A DNA stretch of 64,000 bases from Doryteuthis pealeii (Eukaryota; Mollusca; Cephalopoda; Myopsida; Loliginidae), in contig CM042179.1 in assembly GCA_023376005.1 (NCBI GenBank), forward strand, positions 19,935,270-19,999,269, given 5' to 3'. Position numbers and translations under genes: made by a program. Of this stretch, positions 1 to 14,300 are shown piece by piece (within the stretch, counting starts at the first letter, position 1; each line of letters opens with the position of its first letter). A model generated the notes under the pieces. The model was not told where the DNA came from. It did not search any database and worked only from the letters and a program-made list of their open reading frames with translations.

Positions 1-1216
1 AATGGATATCAATGAATATAAAATAAACAATTAATTATATAAAATAGCAAAAGCAAGAGAACAAAACGCCCCCCAAAAAAAAAAAAAAAAAAAAGAAGAA
101 GAAGAAACACCGCCCAAACCCCTAGCCTATTAAAGTTCTAGTCTATTGGTACAAATAAATATGGTTTGAAAATTATTTAAATTAAAATAAGAAAGATTGA
201 ATACCATATAATTGTGTGTAAACAAGTGATAACTATTAAATAGAATTATTAATGTTAGGAATAATTAAACCATTTTACTATGAGGAAATTTGGTTTGTAA
301 TAGATGAACAAAGCTTTACAAAGGATTATTATTAAATAGGACATAGTTTGACTTATAAACGCATATAACTGTGTGCAAATAAACGATTATTACACCAGTC
401 GACATTTTTTCCGACTCATGGGCACAATTTGCTGGGCATTTTTTTTTTAACATCTGAATTGTGAAAATGAAATCTATTTGCCCTACCAACATCACATTTT
501 CCCAAATACAGATACTTTCTGATATTGCTTAAAACAGGCAAAATGGCACATTTAACAGGTCAGGTCAAACCTTATAAAGATTTTACGTTATAATAACTTA
601 TCATAAATATAAAAAAAATATCCCAATAGGACTTAAAGAATGCATTTTTCAGGCCAAGAAAAAGTTTTTAGAAGGATTTCACCAAAATTAATTAAGTCAA
701 ACGTGTGTCACTGGCAATTTTTGAATCAAAAGCAGATAGAAGAATATACAGGAAGGTAAAAATAAATTAATTTTGTATATAATCTTCTCTTTTCTGGAAA
801 CTCTAGGTGTTTTTTTTGACAAAGGTTTATGTTATTTTAATGGTTATGTGCTCCAGGTAGATAGATCAGCCAACATGATTTAACATCGCCATCTTTCATC
901 CATTTCTTTCCTGTTCATTCACTATCGTTATCATGATTATTAGGAAACTGATCGAGGTGACAAATGAAAAGTAAATCTTGATGTTGAAGCCCGAGGTAGT
1001 TATAAAGTAAGAGGTGCCTAGTTTGGCTATACCTATACAACATTCTTAGTCCTCAAATACACTCACATCCTAACAATCCTCATTCATCGCTGATGTTTTT
1101 ATGCATGTTATACGGAGACATGCATCATAATACAGATTAGCTCCGTAAATTCAAGTGACATATTAGATTTTGGACGGTTGAGTTCCTTAAAGTGAATAAC
1201 TACTATAAAACTTTGT
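1..1216 (+). repeat. Inverted-repeat arm A (fold-back copy of arm C end)
   Basis: This stretch reads in the same direction as 22,604-23,775 and as the reverse complement of about 1,320-2,530. Matching landmarks are the A-run followed by GAA repeats at 70-105 (T-run at 2,410-2,445), the sequence around the gtcgacattttt motif near 400, and the tatacggagacatgcat motif near 1,110. Position sums with arm B stay near 2,520, so the two are colinear around an axis near 1,260. Differences from 22.6-23.8 kb are mostly one- or two-base insertions and deletions. No protein-coding region is supported. Confidence 0.9.
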
Positions 1217-3339
1217 TTGATTTCTGGTTTCTTCTCTATTATCATAGAAGAAGCTGTTTAGAAGACTTTCAAGAACAGCAATTTTAGTTTTATTAGTAGT
1301 TTTCACTTTAGACTGAAACCGTCCCGAAATTCTAATATGTCACTTTGGAATTTACGGAGCTATTGTATTATGATGCAATGTCTCCGTATAACATGCATAA
1401 AAAAATCATCGATGAATGAGGATTGTTAGAAATGTTGAGTGGTATTTGAGACGTAAGAATGTTGTATAGGTAAATAGCCGGAACCTAGGCAGCTTTAACT
1501 TTAAACTACTCGGTTCTAACATCAAGATTTACTTTTTCATTTGTCACCTCGATCAGTTTCCTAATAATCATGGTAACGAATAGTGATGAACAGGGAAAAA
1601 GAAATGGATGAAGATGGGATGTTAACATGTTGCTGATTTTACTGGAGCATTAAATAACTATAAACCTTTCAAAAAAACACCTTAAGAGTTCCAGAAGAGA
1701 GAAATTTAGTACAAAATTAAATTTATTTTTCCTTCCTTTGTATGTTCCTTTATCTTTTTGGATTCAAAAATTGGATGACACACGTTGACTTAATTTATTT
1801 TGTGGTGAAATCTTATCTAAAACTTTTTCGGGTTGCTGAAATGCATTCTTTTAAGTTATGTGGGCATATGTTTTTTTATTTATGATAAGTTATTATACGT
1901 AAAATCTTTTAAAGGTTTGACCTGCCCCTCGTGTAGGTGTGTACATGGTGTGGCGACGGTCCGGATGGTGGCGCCCCTGTTAAATGTGCATTTTGGCCTG
2001 TTTAAGCAAAAGTAGAAAGTATCTGTATTGGGAAAATGTTGATGTGGTAGGGCAAAATAGATTTCATTTTTCAACATTCATGTAAAAAAAAAATAGCCCC
2101 AGAAATATGTGCCCATTGAGTCGGAAAAAATGTCGACTGGTGTAATAATCGTTTTATTTGCAGCAGTTATATGGTTTTAAGTAATATTCCTATTTAATAA
2201 TAATACCTTTGTAAAGCTTTGTTCATTATAGAACAATTTCCTCATAGTAAAATGGTTTCAATATTCCTAACATTAATAATTCTATTTAATAGTTATCACT
2301 GTTTACACACAATTATATGGTATCAATTCTTCTTTATATTAATTTAATAATTTCAAAAACATATTTTTTGACCAATAGATAGAACTTTATAGGTCTGGGT
2401 TTGGGGGTGTTTTCTTCTTCTTCTTTTTTTTTTTTTTTTTTTGGGGGGGGCGTTTTTGTTCTCTTTGCTTTGCTATTTAATAATAATTGTTTATTTTAAT
2501 ATATTATGTAATCCATTTTGATTTGTTAATTACATCTAGTTCAAATTAGAATTAATCCACAACGTAATGTCGCGTTTCCTTTTGTGTTTCTTGAACCATC
2601 CTCTATTTTTATCCGTAAAAACGTTTTGTTTTTTGTTTTTTGTTTTTTTATTTTTTGTTTTTTTGTTGTTGTTTTTTTGGCCGTTTTTTTTTTTTTGGCG
2701 GGATGTTTTTGGTGTTTTTTTTTTTTTTTGTTTTTTTTTTTTGGGGGGGGTCTCAATTCTCTAAACTGCTTCAACCTTTCATAGGAATTGTATAATTAAA
2801 TTATTTCTTTTATAGTTTTAGAACAATTGAACAAATTTTCTCTGAGTTTCATATCATGTCAGTGTATTAAGATAGTTTTTATCAAAATCTATCATTGAAT
2901 TGACTGGTCAATAGATTACTCACGTGTTAGATTTTGTATTCATTGTATTTATAAATTTGAATGGTTATAGGAGGCGGAAACACGTCATTTATCTAAAAAT
3001 GGATACGTTAAAGAAAACGATTTTATGAAATGAAAAGCAACATAAGAAAAGAATAAATGTCACGTTGAATATACAATATCAATAATCTTATCATATATAA
3101 ATGTTTTGTTTTGTTTGTTTGTTTTGTTTTTTTTTTTTTTGTTTTGTTTTTGGTGGGTGGATATTCTTTTTATAGCGGGTACTGGATCTAAATGAACTGC
3201 TACAAAATAGAATTAAAATATTGCTGAAATCTAACAATCATATTAATTAAATGTTTCGAATGAAAGATGGAAACTATTTTTAAATTATTATTTAATAAGA
3301 CACAGAAAGATACACTATAAATAATACCTTTTCTCTGTC

Positions 3340-3870
3340 TTATTTTAATGGAGAAAAGTCAGAAAATATTCTTTATGGTCATCTTTGTACAAATGTCAGG
3401 TAAATCTTTAGCGACTTTCTTTCTTGTCATACATGTACCAAAATCTTATGCATATATGAGGCCAGAAAACTCACCTCTGCACACATTGTCAGAAAAGGGT
3501 TGGGTTTTTTTTTCCAGTCACGTTTGTATATTGGGGACTGGAATCTATATATGGGATCGAAAAAAAAACTGCACATGACATCATAAAGATTTATTTTATA
3601 ATTGTAGCTACACATGAGTCAGAAATACATTTTAATATCTGAATGTTTTAGTCTAACATGTGTATGATATCATCGATATAAATTTACTGTTAATGTTGTG
3701 TACACAATATCAGAAAAGCGTTTTCTCGGTCACATCTGTACATGAGGGTCAAAAAAGTATATTTTCAGTTACGTTTGTACATTGGACTCTCAAATTATAT
3801 ACACAGACAGGTCTATACATGATGTTATAAAGATATATTTACTGTCGTATCTGTGCATAAAACATAGAAA
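3340..3870 (-). repeat. Degenerate 39-bp minisatellite (arm B copy)
   Basis: This is the reverse complement of the array at 21,262-21,780, described there. Units are diverged but keep the spacing of about 38-39 bp. Confidence 0.6.
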
Positions 3871-4360
3871 ATCTATTTCAATTTATATCTTTAATACGCT
3901 AAATTGAAAAACCTGTTGCTGTCTCTTTTTTTATAATTGTAAATATTTCTTTGCTGCATGCTCATAACACTGCACACATTGCATCGATTAAGAAAATACC
4001 TTGGAATAGATTAATAATAGGTTGATAAAAGAGAGACTGGATATATATATATATTATTCAGATATTATGCAACTCCACAATTTATAATAAAGTTTACTTC
4101 AATTTCGGCGTTTTTTTTTGGGGGGGGGGTATTTATTTTTTATGGGTGGTGCTCCACACCCCAGAAAACCATATTTTCATGATTGCATACTCCTATCACA
4201 AAAACAGAAGTTCAGATTGCAAGAATTAAATACTATAATTAATGCAACCTTTACTTCTTTTAGATAGTTTCAAAATATTTTTTAATTCAATACTTTTTTA
4301 ATTCGGAAAGTTTGATTCTATCTCCATATATACGTATAGAAATTTATTCTTATTCATCCC

Positions 4361-4440
4361 CACCTCTACCCGGCGATGTCAAGTAGCCGCTTCTAGTAGC
4401 ACACTAGAAGCGGCTACTTGACATCGCCTGGGTAGAGGGG
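4361..4440. repeat. Perfect long hairpin (arm B copy)
   Basis: Two arms of about 35 bases are reverse complements, separated by a five-base loop (agcac) near 4,398-4,402. The core of each arm contains gatgtcaagtagccgcttct or its complement. The outer bases (ctctaccc and gggtagag) extend the stem with one bulge. The same hairpin occurs in arm C at 20,657-20,745. It may be a minute palindromic insertion or a structured RNA; nothing shows transcription. Confidence 0.85.
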
Positions 4441-6700
4441 GATTTTTTAAGTTAGTCCCGCAGATCCATTATTACTGAATCGTGAGTTGAATCCTTGTGG
4501 ATGCTCCATTTAAATCCTATGTAAAAAAAAAAAAAAAAAAAGAGACCTTGCATTGATCCAGCTACTCTGAAAAGAAATGTTAATGTCTACTATCTAAAAT
4601 ATTAAATAAAAAAAGAAATTCATGCTGTTATCATTTTATTTTATTTTTTTTAATTATCTTCACAAATATAAATCAAATCTCTTTTATTTTTGCTCAAAAA
4701 CCAAGCCCCTGGTGATATTTAATTTAACCCTGCTATGAGGATTTTTTTTCTTCTTTTTTTTTTCAGCAGCTACAAAGGATTTTAGAATAAAAACATTTTC
4801 TTATTGAATATTTGTCCTATCTTGTCACAGTTTATTAGGTACCACCAAATACGTCACGTGATCAGCTTAGGCCATATTGAAGAAGAAAAGTAAATATTTT
4901 TTTAACTTAAAAATAATGAACATAGAGAGTTGTTACAAAGAAAAAAGCTAATTCAAAGATCAAATTATCCGATTGGGGATGCATTACTCACCGTTAACTT
5001 GAAAATTAAGTAGAACTCCGTTTTTGGGGTTTTTTTTTTTTACAACAGGGTTAGTTTCTTTATTGATATTTTTAGCAGAATTTGGTATTCATGGTTCTTT
5101 TACTATAAAAAAAAAATCCGTATAGAAATTATAAAAATCTTCTGATATAATTATTCTGATTCTTTCTTTGTAGAAAAAAAGTAAAATCCTTTTTGTCGGT
5201 TCATTTTTTTTTTTTTTTTTTTTTCAGATTTCATAAAATAAAATAGGAGGGATAGACATCGGAAAAAATATTTCCCTAAATATATTTTAGGAAAACCTAT
5301 TTCAAACATATTTTCATTAAAAGGTAAGTAATTATGGAAATATTCGTGAAAATCGGACCATTAATTGATTTTTCGTAGAATTTTTTTAGAAAGTTTCTAG
5401 TTGTAACTTGTTTTTGGCTACGTTAAATTTTCAATTTTATTTAACAGTGCGAAAATGTAAACCTTGTTTTGTTCATAATTTTCATTATTTTTCCGAAAAG
5501 CTGAATTTTATTTTTAAATCATGAGAATTTTTTTTTTTTTTTTTATTTCTTCTTTTGAATGGACAAAAATAATATTAACTTTTATGCAAGTTTCATTATA
5601 GGTGGGGGTAAATTTCACGGGGAAAATTGGAGTTACCTACAGTTTATGATTGTCGTAATACGTAATTATTACCATTTATTCTTCTATGTCACTGATCATA
5701 AAATGTAAATCTCATGACAGCATCTCAAAAAAGATATTCTGAAATATTCTTAATTGTGATTTTACATTGAATGTTCTCATCATTATATTCTTTAGATCCG
5801 CCGACGAACTTATAATTAACTCACTCCTCATTAGAATTACATGACTGACTGACTAGTATACCTAATTGACGCTGGTTTAACAAACAGAAAATTTCCCTCT
5901 TTTGGGAATTCATAAGACGATTCAAATTTTCTTCTAAAAAAAAATTTGAAAAATAAAAAATAAAAAAAACACCTTTCTGTTAAAGAGATGTTTACTCATT
6001 CTAATTTTGATTAACAATTAAAAAAAATAATGGAATAATCGATTTTTCACATCGTGCATAACTAAAAAAATATATAAATCAATTTTATTTATTAAAATAT
6101 CAATCATCGAATGACTATTCCAATAATTTTCAATTAAAAAATTAAAACAACACATTTTTTCTTAAGTTTGCTTGTATTTGTTAGGTAAATAAAATTAGGA
6201 AAAATATTCGAAAAAAAATACACGCATACACTTACAAACAACTCGTAAAAATGCTAAAGAAAATCATAAAAAATAAAATAGGTGGTGAATGGTGGTATTC
6301 TGTATGTACGTGTGTGCGTGCGTATAGGCACGTTTGTTTCCTTACGAAGAAATAGCGTAAATGGCGTAACGTGCACTACGTTCCAGTGTTGTTATAATTG
6401 AAACACGTGCATGATTTCGTGCGTAGATATCTATAAAGGTAGCGAGACATTTGTGAGCATGCAGTCAGTGATAATTGCCAAAAAAATAAAATAAGCATAA
6501 CGTTACAATGGTTAAAAAATCAATCCCTCGTTTCTAAACGTTTACGCACGTTATGAGGAGAGAGGATTAATCAAATGGGCACTCCTTTCTTGTTGCTGTG
6601 AACTGTGAGTGATTATTATGATGTTTTCTACGTGTGGCAATTACGAGTACACGCGAACAAAAAAAGGAATTTGAGATAATTATTATTGAGTTTTTCTTGC

Positions 6701-6710
6701 TATAATATAT

Positions 6711-6749
<39 letters not shown>

Positions 6750-6750
6750 A
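6701..6750. repeat. AT-rich microsatellite
   Basis: An (AT)n run with interruptions, matched in the opposite arm at 18,320-18,370. Confidence 0.9.
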
Positions 6751-7936
6751 TAAACGCACGTACGCTCGCGTATGCGCGCACGCGCGTGCACACAGATATA
6801 CATGTGGAAACGAAAAAATGGCGTAAAATGATCTCAAGTGTGTAGGTAGAACATGTGTTTCTTGTGTTTAGTGTTGTTCATTTTGGTTTATTCAAATATT
6901 TGCCTTTTCTTTCTTATTGGCCATTTTTTATCGCTATGTATGACACGTTTTTATTGCTATGCAAAACACATTTGACTAACGGGATTATTCGTCAAATCAG
7001 TGGTTCCTGAATTGAATACAATAAATAAAAAGCAACAATTACTGTGTTGAATATGTGAATGAACTGGTACGAGTACTTGTTCATAAAAGAAAAAAAGGTA
7101 CCAAATATTGCAATATTTAAAGTAATCAGTTATATTAGTAGTAAGCAATCTCGAAAGCATGTCTGTGTGTATTATTGAAATTTACTTAATATTTACTACG
7201 AATTCCACTATTTTTGCACCTGTAAACTAAGAAATTAGTTACTTGTTAAGATTTGCTTCGTATAAAACACTCACAGGTTGTTTAAGTAAATAGTAGTAAA
7301 AAAAAAAAAACCAGCTTCTTAGCTCTATGATCGTTAGCATGGCTTTGACCGTTAAATCAAGGATTGGAATTTGTTGATATAGAGCCATTGTACATTTTAA
7401 ACATTCACTTGTAATAGTTACTAAGAAAAAAAGACACTGACCGGTTAAATATCCTCTCAAAACAAACGCTAAAAATAAACGGCTAAAAAGTTATTTTAAT
7501 CTTCTATAATTTTCATCCAATAAGAAAACATTTACACGATTAAAAAATTACTAAGGTATTTTTTACACTTTTTTTTTTTTTTTTTTTTTTTTTCTTCTTT
7601 TTAGCGGTAGCAATGATCCTAACTTGTCCAAGCCCACTTTCAATATCCTATTATTTCCAGTAGTTGAAAAAATAAAACAATAATAAATAATAATTTCTTT
7701 GCATTTTTATGAACACAGCAGGGTGCATAAACTAAGTTAATCGGAGTTTTGCTTTTCAAGCTTCTTTTTTTTTTTGTTTTTTTTTTTTTTTATAAATATT
7801 TTAAATAACAACGGACATGCTTTATCTTAATGGAACAGCAGGAGCAGCCAGGTGCTTTGATTTGGCTCTTCACTAAAACGAGGCTTTGATTCCTACTTCA
7901 CAACAAACAACATTTTTCTTTGCATATACAAATTTC

Positions 7937-7938
<2 letters not shown>

Positions 7939-7969
<31 letters not shown>

Positions 7970-8095
7970 ATATATATCCTTTTTCCCTAAACTGTTTGCT
8001 TGTATTTCACTTGTCTTTTTTCAATTATTTATTTTTTCACTTCGTTTTTCCAATTTTCTTTTTCTTTAAACTACTACTACTACTACTACTACTAC
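7939..8095. repeat. (AT)n and (CTA)n microsatellites
   Basis: An (AT)n run lies at 7,939-7,977 and a clean (CTA)n run at 8,070-8,095. The CTA run is garbled in the opposite arm near 16,905-16,925, one of the clearest differences between the arms. Confidence 0.85.
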
Positions 8096-9702
8096 ATTTC
8101 ATTTCAGTTTCATATAAATTTCATTCTCGTCAATCGCTGTCCCTATTCCCATTTTAACCCTATGTTTCTAATCCAGTCCCTATCATCACCATATGCTTTA
8201 CCTCTCTTTCATCCCACTCCTTCTTCCTATTCAGTTTTCACCCTTTACCCCTCTTCCTGTTTATTAGCCAATAACAAAGCATGTACCTCCGCGTATATAT
8301 CTTGGATGGTAGGAAAAGCATTTCATTTAGCAGGCACTGGCCGATTGGTTTCGCTAATTTTTAAGATCACACGAAGAGCCTGTGATCCTACGAGTACGCT
8401 GACCAGGCTTTTACATTCATCCTAATAGTAAATAGTAGGCAGAGTGCCATATTACGGAGGAAGAAGGGGAGGCTAGAAGCAAAGAAACACTCCAAAAAAG
8501 AAGAAAAAACACGCACAATGCAGAGAGTCTGAGAGAAGCGGCCTGAAGATCTAATGTTTTTATAAAGGTATTTATTTTCTGACCTAGTATGAATATTATT
8601 TACTAAAACTATCAATATTGAGTTGATATTATATTTTAGATTATGCATTCATTATATAAATCTTATCATTATATCCATTTTTTTATGTATTTTGTAAGTG
8701 CTCCTCTCCTGGTATATCTCCTATTTTGGGGGTTCTCACGGTTTTTCTTTTTTTTTAACTACCACCGCTTCTCACTAGATGTGGTAACAATGAGCTGCCA
8801 TAAAAATCTCATTGATTTTATACCTATATAGATTAATAGATTTTAGTACAATTCCTTAACAGGTTAGATTTAAAGCTTTGTATTTTGGTTTTTCTTTTCC
8901 TCTTCGTATGTAATATTTGCTAACGAAACCAAAAAAAGAAATATCCATTATTTTTTTTCTTAGAACTCATTCACTCTTGGTACGAAATTCGAATTACAAA
9001 CTATAATTTATTTTATAACTTTTTTCATTTTAGCATATATATTTCATTGATTTTTATAACATTTTTTATTTTGGGCATGTAACAGTTTTTAACCACACGT
9101 GTTTATGAGAAATGTAAAATTGAATTTGAATAAGCATCTGATGACTAAGTGAAAAAAAAAAAAACAAAACATATCACAACTAGTGTATTGTGAAAACTTA
9201 TTTTTTTTAAACTTACTTTTTACGTGTATATTTCTGGAGTAAAATTTCATTTCAAATAAGATGTTTGTATATATTTGTCAATTGCATTTGTTGAATGAAT
9301 TCTTTCTAATCGTACAACGTTTAATTCCTAATTTTTTCATGTTCTTCCTTCCCTTGAGGATCTTCCCAAAAAGCAAATACAAGTAATTGTGAAATAATTC
9401 TCATCTTATTTCTTCCCAGTTTTACTATTAGTATTACTGCTTTTTAAATCTTCCTTACATATACCCATTGAACTTTCATTTTCTTTCCCTTTTTTTTTTT
9501 TATTTTTTTTTTTTTAATTTCTTTAGTCCCTACAAAATCGTAACATGCTGTTTTGAGTCTGCTTTTCCTCCACAGTTGTGTTAAAATGTTATTTATTTAT
9601 TCATTTATTTATTTATTCAATTTTTCACTTAAGACCACATAATTACAATTAATTTAATTTATATTTATTGTATTTTCTTCATCTTTCAATCACTCTTTTC
9701 TT

Positions 9703-9735
<33 letters not shown>

Positions 9736-10232
9736 AAACTAGTCAATAAATAGGTTCTACTACTACTATTTATTCATTCGTGCATGTTGGTATAGGCTAC
9801 TCTTGTATTCGTTCAATTTTGGAAAGAAAACTACAGTACTTAAAATTAGAAATTCAATCATGAATCTTAGTGTCTCACAGAGCATTATTCTTTTTAATTC
9901 AATATATTTAGTTCTTTTTTGTGTCGAATTTAAATTCTTTTTAGTGTAAAATAATTATAATCATAGGCAGTGTTTGTGGCCTGTGGCCGAGTGATTATTT
10001 GTAAGAATGTGGTAGAAACATTGGTTTTATTGAAGGTGTAACTAAGTGCACTACAATGTTTCAATATTTTTCGCCTTTTGCAAATCTGCCTTTTATCAAC
10101 AGGAAAAACAAGTTTGAAAATTTCATGTAAAAAAACGCATTTGAGTTTAACTTGTGGCTGTGGTGGCACCTTGTATAGTAGTAATAAGTAACTTTATAAA
10201 AAATATCAAAACGATTTTATCGTTTATATACA

Positions 10233-11390
10233 TCCATTGATCTGAGAAGTCATATTTTATTAGCGTGATTGCGTAATGTAAATTAAGTAGCATTGGATTA
10301 CTTTGGTCTCAAAAAGACGTTATAAATTGACTTAAAAAAATATATATTTTAACTTTTTTTACCTTTTTTGTATATATTCATTCACATAATTATTTATAAT
10401 TGCCACAAAGAAATTAATTAATGATAGAAATTCGTGTTTTCTCACTCTACACACATGGCAGTAAGTGAAACAAGATGTTGCAATGAATGGGTTGACAAAA
10501 TAATGTGTGTATCATACTTTTTTTTTCTTTTTTTTTTTTTCTTGCTACATATTTTTATGTTTTTCTTTCATCATTTAAAATTTTACGTCTCCTATAAAAG
10601 AAAAAAAAAGATAGATATATTTTAAGATTTTAATTTTCAATGATTAGTGAAAAGAAAAACGCATGCTTCGTTTTCTTTTAAAATAATAATAATTATTATT
10701 ATTAAAATGTTTTAAATTGTATTTTCATTATTTTTAAAAGACTTGTTCCAAGTTTAACGTTTTGTATTTTTTTTTTAATCATTCTAAATTACAGGCATTT
10801 TAGTTTTACATTAGATAAAACTAGGGCTATTTTTTGCATGGGTGTCACCGGCTACACCCCGGCTAAAAGTTATTTAGATTTTTTGTAAAGTCAGATTTTA
10901 TGATTTTAACGCCTACCACTCAGGATGTTTTTAATCAAAGTGAATATAAAAAAATAACATTTTATGTCAGTTTTAATTTGTAATTTATTCTGTATATTTA
11001 AATATGTGAATTAATTTACGTGTATTGTATTTGTCCAAAATAGCATTTTAATTAATTTTGTTTTTTTTTAAATATGGGTGATTGTAGCGACGTAATTTTT
11101 AGATAAAATAAAATCACTTGGCTCTCGGTTGACAATGTTAAATTGTATCACCATTTTTTTTATTTTTCCTGAATTACCGTGAGAAATTTGTATTATCAAA
11201 TACACGAATCAGTTTGTACTAAAAAGAAAATAGATTGAAGATTGAAGCGATGGTAGATTTTTCTTTGAAACCTATAGTCAAAAAAAGGGAGGAAGCAGTT
11301 TGTTAAATCGTGATCATAACAAATAAAAATTGGTATTTTACTATTTCCTCGCTTCAAAAAAGTAGTTCCGTTGGTGTAAGTAGAAAAAAT
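10233..11390. other. Single-copy spacer, no gene seen
   Basis: This AT-rich stretch lies between arm B and the polypyrimidine tract and has no partner after the gap. I see no coding region, RNA gene or known element. A short GC-rich piece with a local inverted repeat (ggtgtcaccggctacacc) sits near 10,840-10,860. Confidence 0.6.
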
Positions 11391-14300
11391 AATGAGTGTT
11401 CGTTTGCTCTTCTTGAAATCCCCTTCATTTTTCTTTTCTAATTTTTCTTTTTTTTTCTTTCTTTTCTGTTTTTTTTTCCTTCTTTCTTCTCTCCCTCTCC
11501 TTTTTTTTTCATTTACTTCTTCTTCTTCTTTCTTCTTTCCGTTTTTCCTTTTTTTTCTCTTTATTCTCCTTTTTTTATTTCTTTTTCTTCTTTCTTCTCT
11601 ACTTTTTTCTTTCTATCCCTCTCCTTTTTCTTTGCTCTCCTCTCCTTTTCTTGTGTTCTACCTCTCCCTCTCCTTTTCCTTCTTCTTTCTCTCCCTGCTC
11701 CTTTTTCTTTTCTTTCTTTTCTCTCCGCTCTCCTTTTTATCTTTCTTGTCTTTCTCTGCCCTCTCCTTTTTCTTTCTTCTTTCTACTCCCTCTCTTTCTT
11801 TTTTTCTTTCTTGGTCTTTCTCTGCCCTCTTCCTTTCTTTTTCTTTCTTTCTTCTTCTCCTCTATTTCGCCTATACCTGTCTTCCCTGTTCTCTCGTCTT
11901 CTAGCTCCTCTGTTCTTCCTATGACCCTCTATTCCTTCTTCGTCCTCGTTCACACTCCTCTCTTCTCTTACCTCGCTTCCCTCTCGCATCTTACCTTCTT
12001 TCTTCCTCTCTCTCTCTTTTGTCCCTGCCTTCTCCTCCCTGTGTTGGTTCCTGGTTTCGCGTTCTCTGCTGGTCTGGACGAGCACTCTCTGTCTCATGCC
12101 TTCTAGTTGTTCTTGCTGCATCGTTGACGCCGCTGGTCCTTTCTTCTTCTTCTATGACTGGTCTCTCTATGAGCTCCTTCCTTCTTGTGTTCTTTCATAC
12201 TATCCTTTATGCTTCCTTCTTTTGCTGTGATCATCTAGCTTATTGCTTTGTCTCTTTCTTACTTCTCCGTTTTTTTCATTATCTCTTTTCTTCTTCTTCT
12301 CTACTCCTTCTCTGCATTCTTCTCCTCCTGCTTCCTCTTTCGTCTACCTCCTCTCTCCTCACTTTCTCCCTCTTTTTTCTCCCTTCTCTCTATCTTTATT
12401 TCTTTCTTCTACTTCTCTCTTTCCTCTTTTTCTCTTCTCTGTGCTATCCCTTCTATCTGCTCTCTTCCTTCTTCTCTCTCTGTTCCTCTTCATCTATGCC
12501 TCCTGTGCTCTCTTCTACCTTATCTTTTCCTTTCTTCTCTGACTCTTTTTCCTTCCTCCTCGCTTCCCTATCTTTCTCTCTACTCTGCCACCTTACCTCG
12601 TCCATCTCTTCTTCCTCGCTTCTCCTCTCTTCGCTTCCTTTCCTCCTCTTTTTCTCTTTCATGTCTTTCTTTCTCTTCTACTGTTTTTCTTTCTTCTTTA
12701 CTTTTCTATCCTATCCTGATTCTACTTTTCTCTTTCGTCCTCCTTCATCTCCCTTTCTTTCTCTTCTCTTCCTCCTTCGCTCTCTGTCTTCTCCTTTACC
12801 CTTCTCCCTCTCAATCCTTCACTCCCTCTCTCTTTCTTTCATCCTCTTCTTTCGTTCTACTGTCATTCTTCTTGCTGCTCTTTTGCTCCTTTTTTTCTCT
12901 CGTTCGTCTTTCTCTTCCTTCTTGTCGTCTCTCTGTTATTCCTTCGTCCTTCTTCTCCGCTTTCTTCGATTCTATTCGACTCTACTTCGTTGATCTTGTC
13001 ATGCTTCTTATTCTATGCTCCCTGTTCTTTCTCCTTCTTTGTTCTCGCTCTCCCCCTCTTCCTTGCTTTCTCCTGTTTCCTCTGCCTCTTCTCCTCATTC
13101 TCTCTTTCTCTCGTGTTCTGTCTGTCTCTTCTTCTTCTTCTCCCTGCTCCTTTCTTTTTCTTTCTTTCTACTCTCACCTCTTTTGCTTTTTTCTTCTTTC
13201 TTGCGTCTTACCCCTCTCCGTTCCTTTTTCTTTGCTTTCTTACGCTCCCTCTCTTTCTTTTTCTCTTTCTTTCTTACCTCCCTCTCCTTTCTTTTTCTTT
13301 CTTTCTGTACCTCCCTCTCCGTTTCTTTTTTTCTTCTTATGTGAATTACCATCCTCTCCTTTCCTTTTTTCTTTCTTTCTTACCTCCCTCTCCTTTTCTT
13401 TTTCTTTCTTCTACCCTCATTCGTCCTTTCTTTTTTTTCTTCTTCACTCTTCTTGTTCATCTCTCTCTGTTCCCTCTCTTACTTTCTGCCATCTCATCTG
13501 TGCTTCCTCGCATCGTTCTTGCTCTCTGTTCCTGTACTTTTCCATTTTCCCTCTCTTTGCTTGTGTCTCCTTCGCCTTTTGGTCCTGTTTCTTCTATTCT
13601 CTGGTTTGTTTTTTCATGATCTGCCTCTTCTTCTTTTAATCTTCATTTCTCCCCCTCTTTACCTCTCTCCTCGTTACTCCTTCCATCTCTCCTCTCTCCT
13701 TCTTCTTTTTCTACGTCTTCTCTGCTCGTCGTTATCTCTTCTTCTCTTGTGTTCTGATCATTGTCTGATTAGTTTCTCCTCTTGCTTCTGCTCTTCGTTA
13801 TTCTCCCCCTTTTTCGTCCTACCCTTCTTTTCTGTCTATTCTGCCCATCGTTGCAGCTTCTCCGTTCTTCTTCTCTCCTGTCTTCGTCCTATTCTTCCAT
13901 GCTCTCCTTTTCGTACTCCTCTTCTCTACCCGGCTCTCTGTGTCCTCTTGTCTTTTTGCCATCTCTGTCTTTACTTATATTTTCTGCTGCTTCTCCCCCC
14001 CCTGTTTTATTCGTCATTCTATCTTCCCCCTTGTCTCGTCTCCTCTGTTATCTTTTTTCGTCTGCTTCTGCCTCTCTTTATCTCTCTTCTTCTATTCCGC
14101 TTTCTCCTTTCTCCTTTTCCTCTTGATCCGCCTATTCTTCTTTCTTTCCTCCTTCGTCTTGTCTTATTCTCTTGTTTTCTTGTCGCTCTTTTCGTGCTCC
14201 TTCATCTCTTTTCATCCTGGTTGTTCTCTATCTACTGCTCTCTGCTTGTCCTCATTTCTTTCCCTTGCTCTCCTCTCTCGTCTACTCCATCTTTCCTCTT

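Larger units (their letters stand above)
1217..10232 (-). repeat. Inverted-repeat arm B, about 9 kb
   Basis: Arm B is the reverse complement of 14,667-23,848. Paired landmarks run all along it: 3,348-3,578 with 21,541-21,780; the 4.4-kb hairpin with that at 20.7 kb; the AT run at 6.7 kb with 18.3 kb; 8.0-8.5 kb with 16.4-17.0 kb; the T-run at 9.71 kb with the A-run at 15.17 kb; and 10.2 kb with 14.67 kb. Position sums drift only from about 24,890 to 25,135. Identity is high between 2.6 and 7.5 kb and lower, with many indels, near both ends. I see no real gene inside; the short open frames do not survive in the opposite arm. Confidence 0.92.

Noticed and set aside
2541..2774. Lysine-rich open frame (and its partner at 22,302-22,589)
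   Set aside because: Encoded by A-runs and AAC/AAA-rich low-complexity sequence; length differs between arms because of homopolymer indels.
8000..8425. 141-codon open frame in arm B
   Set aside because: It depends on T-runs and a CTA microsatellite and is not open in the matching part of arm C.
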